Origin: SKVJ01 sp964578745
GTDB taxonomy: Bacteria > Chloroflexota > Dehalococcoidia > GIF9 > AB-539-J10
Direction of reading: 5' to 3'
DNA length: 7,004 bases
Assembly (NCBI GenBank): GCA_964578745.1
Contig: CAZODZ010000074.1
Span: forward strand, 1-7,004
A program made the translations under genes and the position numbers. Below, piece after piece: positions 1 to 3,638 of this stretch (position 1 is the first letter of the stretch; every line of letters starts with the position of its first letter). The notes beneath the pieces were generated by a model that did not search any database, was not told the origin of the DNA, and was given only the letters and a program-made list of their open reading frames with translations.

Positions 1-1
1 C

Positions 2-64
2 TTCGTCTGCGACAGGTGTGCTGTCGAGATTGCGCGTTACGTTCTCAAGGAGGCAAGGGAATGA
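2..64 (+). CDS. 3' end of an unknown CxxC-containing protein (partial)
   Basis: Only the last 20 codons are inside the window, read in the frame starting at base 2 and closed by TGA at 62-64. The visible tail reads FVCDRCAVEIARYVLKEARE. It contains one CxxC pair, as in a zinc knuckle, followed by a short helix-like stretch. The stop codon overlaps the ATG of the next gene (ATGA at 61-64), and the last codons contain the AAGGAGG that serves as that gene's ribosome binding site. This precise coupling is the main reason for believing the frame is coding. The function cannot be assigned from 20 residues. Confidence 0.65.
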   Translation, partial: FVCDRCAVEIARYVLKEARE

Positions 65-294
65 GCGATGAGTGGAAGAAATGGGACGAGGTCCTCGAAC
101 ATCTGCGCAACATAGAGTCTATGATTCGCTTTCTGTGGTGGGCAACAGGTAGTACCCAAGACGTTGCCTGTGTCCATGGTTCGCGGTGGGTGTGGTGGGA
201 AGAGGAAAAACAATGGCGACAAGTGGTGTTTGCACCGGGCTGCGATTGTGATCCGCCCCCACTGCCCATAGGCAACGAGGAGGCGAGAGAATGA
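61..294 (+). CDS. Trp-rich small hypothetical protein
   Basis: This 77-residue protein is not recognised. The ATG at 61 is chosen over an upstream in-frame GTG at 16 because AAGGAGG lies about 8 bases before it and the ATGA overlap with the preceding gene matches neighbouring junctions. The N-terminal 30 residues look helical and charged. The protein is unusually rich in tryptophan (eight, including WW at 26-27 and WVWW at 44-47). Cysteines occur at 37, 61 and 63 (a CDC), followed by a Pro-rich DPPPLP segment and a C-terminal NEEARE. It sits in a chain of coupled small genes next to a nucleotide hydrolase, a setting typical of viral accessory genes. It could bind metal through Cys/His, but that is conjecture. 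Confidence 0.75.
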   Translation: MSDEWKKWDEVLEHLRNIESMIRFLWWATGSTQDVACVHGSRWVWWEEEKQWRQVVFAPGCDCDPPPLPIGNEEARE

Positions 295-572
295 ATGAAG
301 AGGACGTGCTGAGAGAGGCCCTTGACAGATGGGGCTTCGACTCGCAACGCCTAATCTGGATTGAGGAAATGGGAGAACTGGTAACAGCATTGGCAAAATT
401 CGGACGTAATATCAACGGTGCGGTGGCTGAGGAAGTGGCCGAGGAGATCGCCGACGTGGACATCTGTCTTACGCAGATGAAACTTATTCCAATCTTCCAA
501 GCATGGAAACAATTTCGCAGACACAAGATGAGGCGGCTGTGCAAGCTGCTGGGGATGGAGGCGAAAGAATGA
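291..572 (+). CDS. MazG-like nucleotide pyrophosphohydrolase
   Basis: This 93-residue, all-helical protein carries the metal-binding signature of MazG/dUTPase-like all-alpha NTP pyrophosphohydrolases. EEMGE is at residues 25-29 and EEIAD at 51-55, giving ExxE then ExxD with 22 residues between. The family hydrolyses (d)NTPs to (d)NMP plus pyrophosphate using Mg2+. Phages often carry small members, thought to clean nucleotide pools or lower host ppGpp. The length fits a single minimal MazG domain. The ATG at 291 overlaps the previous stop (ATGA) and has GGAGG just upstream. The final helix is basic (QFRRHKMRRLCKLL), which is less usual and might bind nucleic acid or a partner. Family assignment is fairly secure; the substrate is unknown. 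Confidence 0.8.
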   Translation: MNEEDVLREALDRWGFDSQRLIWIEEMGELVTALAKFGRNINGAVAEEVAEEIADVDICLTQMKLIPIFQAWKQFRRHKMRRLCKLLGMEAKE

Positions 573-778
573 GTCCGTTCTTTCGGAGCCTAGATGAACT
601 GGAGGAATACAGGCGACAGATAAGGCTTGTAGAGTGTGAGAACTGCGGTTGCATCTTTGACCCGACAGACTGTGTACTCTACTGGGACGGCGACTTGCCA
701 AGCATTGACTGTCCGAATTGCGGAGCATCGCTAAACGTCTGTATGCTTCACAAGCCCGCAAAGGAGACGAGAGAGTGA
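569..778 (+). CDS. Small zinc-ribbon protein
   Basis: The 69-residue product has two CxxC knuckles, CENC at 23-26 and CPNC at 48-51, the layout of a zinc ribbon. Extra cysteines are at 28, 35 and 58. The first 20 residues form a charged helix (SLDELEEYRRQIR). The frame is open further upstream to an ATG at 503. The start at 569 is preferred because it overlaps the preceding stop as ATGA and has GGAGGCGAAAGA directly before it, like the neighbouring junctions. Such small ribbons in viruses can act in transcription, DNA binding or protein contacts; nothing here distinguishes these. The gene ends KETRE and its stop overlaps a GTG. Confidence 0.75.
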   Translation: MSPFFRSLDELEEYRRQIRLVECENCGCIFDPTDCVLYWDGDLPSIDCPNCGASLNVCMLHKPAKETRE

Positions 779-831
779 ACGCTGAGGAGTTCCTTGCCTG
801 TCGAAAGATTCTTAGAAAAACAAGGAGATAA
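775..831 (+). CDS. Possible 18-codon micro-ORF or gene remnant
   Basis: A GTG at 775 overlaps the preceding TGA (GTGA) with AAGGAGACGAGAGA just before it, repeating the junction style of this operon. It reads MNAEEFLACRKILRKTRR and stops at 831. Its first six residues nearly match those of the gene at 1053 (MNTEEF), and the DNA matches at 18 of 21 positions (772-792 against 1050-1070). It is either a translated micropeptide or the stub of a related gene that lost its body. Its last codons overlap the AAGGAG at 822-827. Confidence 0.3.
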   Translation: MNAEEFLACRKILRKTRR

Positions 832-846
832 CTATGTGGTGATCTG

Positions 847-1056
847 ATGATACGAGAATTCGTGATTGATGACGTGTTGATTCTGTTGACATTGGATACG
901 AAGACGTGGCGGTGGACCATTTCAGCCCAGTACCTCTATCCTCGGCACGAAGAGGGCAACTGGGAACGAATAGAAGTGTCACGAGGGAAGGGCGAGAGCA
1001 TTATCAAATTCTTGGAATGGCTCACACATGGAATGATGGGGGGTCGGACAGAGTGA
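847..1056 (+). CDS. Small hypothetical protein
   Basis: This 69-residue protein is not recognised. The ATG at 847 has GGTGAT at 838-843 with a 3-base gap, the same arrangement as the gene at 1667. No upstream in-frame ATG, GTG or TTG exists before the stop at 829. The sequence looks like a short beta-rich domain: FVIDDVLILLTLD, then WRWTISAQYLY, then WERIEVS. A helix follows (ESIIKFLEWLTHGM). The layout suggests a small alpha/beta fold; no catalytic motif is visible. The stop overlaps the GTG of the next gene (GTGA). Confidence 0.65.
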   Translation: MIREFVIDDVLILLTLDTKTWRWTISAQYLYPRHEEGNWERIEVSRGKGESIIKFLEWLTHGMMGGRTE

Positions 1057-1265
1057 ACACAGAAGAGTTCGAGAGGAACTGGCGCGACATCGAGCGGAAA
1101 TACGGCAGAGCAGCAGCGGATCGCTACCGCAGAAGGTGGAACCGCTACGTCATCGCCAAACACACCAGTAAGAGGCTACCACCTGCCTACATCCACGGTG
1201 CGCACGAGGAGATCACCCGCTGGGCCAACAACCGAGCAGTCTCGCGACGCACTTTCATTCCTTGA
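1053..1265 (+). CDS. Small basic hypothetical protein
   Basis: This 70-residue, strongly basic protein starts with GTG at 1053, overlapping the upstream TGA at 1054-1056. A purine-rich GGGGGGT about ten bases upstream is a fair ribosome binding site. The N-terminal half is one amphipathic helix dense in Arg (ERKYGRAAADRYRRRWNRY). The second half contains HGAHEEITRWANNRAVSRR. Charge and helix content would suit nucleic-acid binding, but no helix-turn-helix or zinc motif is evident. An in-frame reading from 906 covers the previous gene in another frame and is not needed. This is the last gene of the left cluster; a regulatory gap follows. Confidence 0.65.
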   Translation: MNTEEFERNWRDIERKYGRAAADRYRRRWNRYVIAKHTSKRLPPAYIHGAHEEITRWANNRAVSRRTFIP

Positions 1266-1269
1266 TTCG

Positions 1270-1312
1270 CGGGTACAATAACCACAAACCTTATATTGTT
1301 TCGGGTACAATA
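1270..1312 (+). repeat. Direct repeat CGGGTACAATA, two copies
   Basis: CGGGTACAATA occurs at 1270-1280 and again at 1302-1312, 32 bases apart start to start, about three helical turns. Both copies sit in the short gap before the gene at 1335. The second copy overlaps the right arm of the inverted repeat at 1291-1315. The spacing suggests two sites on the same DNA face for a regulator. Confidence 0.55.
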
Positions 1313-1315
1313 TAA
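1291..1315 (+). promoter_or_regulatory. Inverted-repeat operator / TATA-like promoter
   Basis: TTATATTGT (1291-1299) and ACAATATAA (1307-1315) are perfect inverted repeats around a 7-base spacer. CTTATATTG at 1290-1298 resembles an archaeal TATA box about 40 bases before the start at 1335, which would place transcription start near 1320. TATAAT at 1311-1316 resembles a bacterial -10, but no -35 stands at the right spacing. The symmetry and AT content suit either an operator over a promoter or a hairpin in the RNA. Confidence 0.5.
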
Positions 1316-1334
1316 TAGTGGAGGTGATAACCGG

Positions 1335-1547
1335 ATGCGTACAGTCACGCTGAAGGAGCTGCTCGCGCAGTGGTGGACGCTCCCCGAGGGCGTCACTCGG
1401 GAGCAGTTCGACGCGATGGACTGGTTCGAGCTCCTGCGTGCGCTCGGGATCGAGTGCCCCGAGGCCGAGGGCAGGAACGTGGTCATCGCGGATGTGGACG
1501 AGAAGACCTATGGCACGCTCGCCGTGGTCTTTGAGTTGCGCGAGTAG
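1335..1547 (+). CDS. Small acidic hypothetical protein with own promoter-like region
   Basis: This 70-residue acidic protein is not recognised. The ATG at 1335 has the best ribosome binding site in the window (GGAGGTGAT at 1320-1328, 6-base gap), so the upstream in-frame TTG at 1296 is rejected. Residues 5-20 are helical with a WW pair at 13-14. A second helix (DAMDWFELLRALGI) precedes a single Cys at 41. The C-terminal part looks like two strands (RNVVIADVD and TLAVVFELRE). The DNA is GC-rich: bases 1381-1440 are 40/60 GC against 26/60 for 361-420. This suggests a different history from the left cluster. Small acidic viral proteins behind their own operator can be regulators or host-defence inhibitors, but nothing here shows which. 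Confidence 0.7.
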   Translation: MRTVTLKELLAQWWTLPEGVTREQFDAMDWFELLRALGIECPEAEGRNVVIADVDEKTYGTLAVVFELRE

Positions 1548-1552
1548 TTAAA

Positions 1553-1651
1553 CTGGGCCGGTCCTCGCAAGGGGTCGGTCTCCTCACTCCCGTTACCAGT
1601 AGGGTGCGGGGAGGAGCATACAGCCTCGCGCTGTGTGTCCCTCTAACCCAG
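1553..1651 (+). ncRNA. Possible structured RNA: three hairpins closed by a basal stem
   Basis: The gap between genes folds on paper into a four-way junction. The basal stem is CTGGG 1553-1557 with CCCAG 1647-1651. Hairpin 1 pairs 1558-1565 with 1571-1578 (8 pairs, three G-U, loop CGCAA). Hairpin 2 pairs CTCCTC 1580-1585 with GAGGAG 1611-1616, with CCC/GGG further in (1589-1591, 1602-1604). Hairpin 3 pairs 1617-1624 with 1630-1637 (8 pairs, one G-U, loop CTCGC). The ribosome binding site of the next gene starts about seven bases after the basal stem, so this could be a regulatory leader, a processed small RNA or a packaging-type element. It lacks a T-loop and a CCA end, so it is not a tRNA. 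A rival view is that part of it (from GTG 1604) is coding. Confidence 0.45.
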
Positions 1652-1666
1652 CAAAAAGGTGATAGA

Positions 1667-2182
1667 ATGAAGATAAAGATCAGAGCAATGGTCCATGTTG
1701 ACACCTTGGCGGAGGTCCGCCAAGAGCTGGAGGCAATCCGCAAGGGGATAGAACACGCTGCGGAGGAGAGTAACGGATACTGGTACCAGACCGCTGAATG
1801 GAGAAACGAGAACACCTTTGTGTTTGAGACATTCAGCACAAAGGGAAAGTACCTGTTCCATTTTGTCCCACATGAGACCGTCGAGGAATGGATGCCCCTC
1901 GTCGTGAGATTCGAGGGCTACAGAAACAGCTTCCTCGATGGCAGCGTATGGGGAATCAGATTACGGACGGACTCTCCGTTTCCGCTGTGGCATCACAACG
2001 GGGCCACGATCAAGGTCGGGGACATAGAGATAAGGGGAGAGGTCCGGGTCTTTGAGACCTCCATGCCCGATAAACCCCTCTGTCGTCATTGTGATCTCGA
2101 GACCGAGGGAATGCTCCTCGACCTTGAGGAGGCAGAACGCCTCTTACAGTGGCTCAAGAGGCATTCTCAGTGTGGGGAGTGA
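1667..2182 (+). CDS. Hypothetical protein, 171 residues
   Basis: Not recognised. The ATG at 1667 follows AAAGGTGAT (1655-1663) with a 3-base gap. An in-frame GTG at 1604 would add 21 residues but has no ribosome binding site and lies inside the predicted RNA structure. The N-terminus looks like a strand-helix unit (IKIRAMVHVDTLAEVRQELEA). It is followed by aromatic-rich strands (YWYQ, TFVFETF, YLFHFVP) and a middle segment with WGIRLRTDSPFPLWHH. Near the C-terminus is CRHC, followed by an acidic helix (DLEEAERLLQWLKRH) and a last Cys. The overall look is a soluble alpha/beta protein with one possible metal or redox CxxC. It lies 6 bases upstream of the AbrB-like gene, so the two are probably co-transcribed. 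Confidence 0.75.
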   Translation: MKIKIRAMVHVDTLAEVRQELEAIRKGIEHAAEESNGYWYQTAEWRNENTFVFETFSTKGKYLFHFVPHETVEEWMPLVVRFEGYRNSFLDGSVWGIRLRTDSPFPLWHHNGATIKVGDIEIRGEVRVFETSMPDKPLCRHCDLETEGMLLDLEEAERLLQWLKRHSQCGE

Positions 2183-2188
2183 ATAATA

Positions 2189-2380
2189 ATGCCCAAACAC
2201 GCAAGAGACGCAAGAGAGTTCGTGCTGAAGATTCAGCACATGCCAGACCGCTACAGAGTGACCTTACCGAAAGTATTACTTGACGAACTTGAGGACGACG
2301 AGTCAATCGTACTGCTTGCCATTGTTACGCGCCAAACGCTAACCCTTCGTAGAGCCAAAGAGATCAAGGCAATCTACTGA
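2189..2380 (+). CDS. AbrB/MazE-like swapped-hairpin DNA-binding protein
   Basis: The 63-residue product matches the pattern of the AbrB/SpoVT/MazE swapped-hairpin fold. RYRVTLPKVLLDELEDDESIV at 21-41 corresponds to the family's R-(V/I)-(T)-(L/I)-P-K...L....GD.V core. A hydrophobic strand and LTLRRAKEI at 51-59 follow. These proteins dimerise through interlocked hairpins and bind DNA, either as transcription regulators (AbrB) or as antitoxins (MazE). The usual glycine before the second strand is replaced by an acidic ELEDDES. GGGGAGTGA lies 7 bases before the ATG. No toxin gene is adjacent on the downstream side, so a regulator is favoured. The palindrome 24 bases after its stop is an obvious candidate binding site. 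Confidence 0.6.
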   Translation: MPKHARDAREFVLKIQHMPDRYRVTLPKVLLDELEDDESIVLLAIVTRQTLTLRRAKEIKAIY

Positions 2381-2383
2381 GAA

Positions 2384-2452
2384 TCCATAGTACACCAAAG
2401 ACCTATATACTAGTATATACATACTAATTCCTAGTTCCCTAGCTCCATAGTA
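2384..2452 (+). repeat. Direct repeat TCCATAGTA flanking the palindrome
   Basis: TCCATAGTA is found at 2384-2392 and 2444-2452, exactly 60 bases apart, with the AT palindrome at 2404-2419 between them. Two copies of a 9-mer this close, around a palindrome and next to a putative regulator gene, are suggestive of operator sites. Confidence 0.5.
2404..2419. promoter_or_regulatory. Perfect 16-base AT palindrome (operator / TATA element)
   Basis: TATATACTAGTATATA is its own reverse complement. CTATATAC inside it also resembles a TATA box, so it could be a promoter core readable in both directions, an operator, or both. It lies 24 bases after the AbrB-like gene and about 280 bases before the first structural gene. 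AbrB-type proteins favour flexible AT-rich DNA, which is compatible but not proof. Confidence 0.5.
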
Positions 2453-2465
2453 ACAACGAGCCCCT

Positions 2466-2499
2466 CTCCCTCTTGGCGCTACCTTATAGTGCTGGGGAG
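2466..2499 (+). other. RNA hairpin in the late leader
   Basis: CTCCC (2466-2470) pairs with GGGAG (2495-2499). After a small internal loop, GGCGCTA (2475-2481) pairs with TAGTGCT (2487-2493), including two G-U pairs, around the loop CCTTA. No T-run follows, so an intrinsic terminator of the usual type is unlikely. It may be a leader structure or a processing site. Confidence 0.4.
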
Positions 2500-2701
2500 T
2501 TCCGGACTCAGAGATCACAGACGAGCGCGCTCCTGGGGACATGGGAACGAGTGAGCGAGTGAAGGGGCAGGGATCTACGCCCTCTGGCGCAGTCACCTGC
2601 TCCACGTTCGCAGACCAAGGGGTACCCGGTCAAAGTTCCTCGACCAAGCGACGGAGCACTATAGAGCGCTCGGAAAATATGGAGGGTTGGGAACTGAGGA
2701 G

Positions 2702-3175
2702 ATGGGAAGAGTGTACGTACACAGGAGATGTGCATCGGAAGGCTGGGAGTTGATGCTTGATAAGCCGGCCTTTGGATTCTGTGCAGTGTGTGGGAATCAG
2801 GGGACAATCTATCACGTTCTCGGTACTGAGGATGAGTACAGGTTCAGGAAGGGCGGGGTTGACTATTGGTGCAGGGATGGCGAGGTGACACATGACGGAC
2901 CAGTTGGGCGAAAGTATTTCGCGAGCGAGGAGCTGAGGGAGATAGAGGAGCCGGAGGTCGCGGAGACGGTTGTGAAGGCAGTGGAGCAGGCAGTTGAGGC
3001 TGAGATTGAGGACGAAGTTGAGGTCGAGCCTGAGATTGAATCCTATGAACCACCAGAACCCGAGATTGAACCTGAACCAGACAAGGAACAGTTGAAGGCC
3101 GAGGTATCGAGTCTCCTGAAGAGGCTTGAGTTGCTGACGAAGAAACTGGACGAGAAGAGTCACGATGAGCGTTGA
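2702..3175 (+). CDS. Zinc-motif protein with acidic repeat tail
   Basis: Counted from ATG 2702 this is 157 residues; an in-frame TTG at 2687 is an alternative. GGAGGG at 2681-2686 is 15 bases from the ATG and touches the TTG, so neither start is ideal. Cysteines 10, 27, 30 and 57 (FCAVCG and YWCRDG) could form one zinc site in the N-terminal 60 residues. Residues 80-130 are extremely acidic and include three decapeptide repeats beginning EIE. Residues 128-152 have a heptad-like coiled coil (LKAEVSSLLKRLELLTKKL). The layout resembles a virion assembly or scaffold-type accessory. Its end overlaps the next gene by 11 bases, so it belongs to the structural operon. The exact role is unknown. Confidence 0.7.
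   Translation: MGRVYVHRRCASEGWELMLDKPAFGFCAVCGNQGTIYHVLGTEDEYRFRKGGVDYWCRDGEVTHDGPVGRKYFASEELREIEEPEVAETVVKAVEQAVEAEIEDEVEVEPEIESYEPPEPEIEPEPDKEQLKAEVSSLLKRLELLTKKLDEKSHDER
3002..3091 (+). repeat. Three decapeptide repeats (30-base period)
   Basis: GAGATTGA recurs at 3002, 3032 and 3062, exactly 30 bases apart. The encoded blocks are EIEDEVEVEP, EIESYEPPEP and EIEPEPDKEQ (residues 101-130). The first bases of each unit are conserved and the rest have diverged, as expected from an old tandem duplication under low constraint. Bare selection for acidic Glu/Pro content is an alternative. Confidence 0.6.
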
Positions 3176-3638
3176 GATAGTAGTTCCGCTTGAGGAGTTC
3201 AGGCAAGTAAGGGATAGGTTCCCTGACCTGCTGGATGACTATGCTCGAGCAGTGGGCAATCGCTTGAGGAAGGAACTGCCGAGGCTCATCCACGAGATGC
3301 TCACGATGTTCCAGACTGGCCGATTGGCGAGGAGCGTAAGGGCCTATGTTGGCCTTCATGGCGTCCGTGTGACGATAGGCGAGGGTGTCGCGGACGCGAG
3401 GGGCACGAACTATACTCGTTTCGTCTTCGAGGGTGTGGAACCGCACGAGATGGACCAACTGAAAAAGGGGCGAACGTGGCCAATGGTCTGGAGCCATGCC
3501 AAGGGTAGCGGTGTGGCCATGCGAGTCATGCATCCCGGGCAGCAGGCTCGAACGGACATAATCCAAGCGATCAAGCAGAGAATCAAGGAGATTGCCGTTG
3601 AGGAGGCGACGGTGTTCGCACTCATGGGGGCATCATGA
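3165..3638 (+). CDS. HK97-gp10-like neck / tail-completion protein
   Basis: The 157-residue protein has the pattern of the HK97 gp10-like family. An N-terminal helical region (residues 10-48) leads into TGRLARSVRAYV at 51-62 (family pattern TG.L..S), then a beta strand (GVRVTIGEG). Next comes YTRFVFEGVEPHEM, at the place of the family's Y..fvE.Gt segment, and a C-terminal helix after HPGQQARTDIIQAIKQRI, equivalent to the HP/pFl..A segment. Family members act at the head-tail joint or tail end during assembly. Such genes usually follow the major capsid gene; here it immediately precedes the portal. The start overlaps the previous gene by 11 bases and the stop overlaps the portal ATG (ATGA), so translation is probably coupled. 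Confidence 0.65.
   Translation: MSVEIVVPLEEFRQVRDRFPDLLDDYARAVGNRLRKELPRLIHEMLTMFQTGRLARSVRAYVGLHGVRVTIGEGVADARGTNYTRFVFEGVEPHEMDQLKKGRTWPMVWSHAKGSGVAMRVMHPGQQARTDIIQAIKQRIKEIAVEEATVFALMGAS

Larger units (their letters stand above)
47..778 (+). repeat. Recurring 18-base gene-junction module (4 copies)
   Basis: Four in-phase copies lie at 47-64, 277-294, 555-572 and 761-778: AAGGAGGCAAGGGAATGA, GAGGAGGCGAGAGAATGA, ATGGAGGCGAAAGAATGA and AAGGAGACGAGAGAGTGA. Each encodes the end of one gene (about E-A-R/K-E-stop), contains a GGAGG-type ribosome binding site (GGAGA in the fourth), and supplies the overlapping start of the next gene. The copies are dispersed, not tandem. Confidence 0.6.
2381..2701. 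other. Regulatory gap between accessory and structural genes
   Basis: About 320 bases hold no confidently assigned gene. The left third (2384-2452) is AT-rich and contains a perfect palindrome, flanking direct repeats and several CTAG tetramers. The middle has a hairpin (2466-2499) and a 10-base GC palindrome GAGCGCGCTC (2523-2532). The right part (2555-2701) is open in the frame of the next gene and reads plausibly as protein but lacks a good start. An overlapping frame from ATG 2541 to 2753 is also open but has low-complexity Ser/Thr-rich content. No tRNA was recognised. The position suggests the late promoter and leader of the virion operon. Confidence 0.55.

Noticed and set aside
37..920. 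Long open frames on the - strand in the left region
   Set aside because: They run opposite to a chain of overlapping + strand genes with good ribosome binding sites. The translations are Ser/Arg/Leu-rich with no motifs, typical of antisense shadows.
1263..1316. Bacterial sigma-70 promoter using TATAAT at 1311-1316
   Set aside because: No acceptable -35 hexamer at 16-18 base spacing. The AT-rich words are explained equally by the inverted repeat or an archaeal TATA element.
1604..1666. N-terminal extension of the 171-residue protein from GTG 1604
   Set aside because: No ribosome binding site at 1604, while ATG 1667 has one. The stretch is better explained by RNA structure.
2466..2520. Rho-independent terminator after the AbrB-like gene
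   Set aside because: The hairpin is reasonable but is followed by TTCCGGACTC, not a T-run.
2581..2660. Possible tRNA in the gap before the structural genes (GGTCAAAGTTCC resembles a T-arm)
   Set aside because: No matching acceptor, D-arm or anticodon stem could be drawn around it.
2541..2753. 70-codon + strand frame from ATG 2541
   Set aside because: Low-complexity Ser/Thr/Gly content, weak ribosome binding site, and it overlaps the better-supported zinc-motif gene in another frame. It is kept only as a possible partner in a frameshift.
2844..3566. 240-codon open frame on the - strand
   Set aside because: It covers the acidic-repeat gene and the gp10-like gene in antisense. Its Pro/Arg/Ser-rich content is the mirror of Glu-rich codons, and no ribosome binding site or family resemblance was seen.
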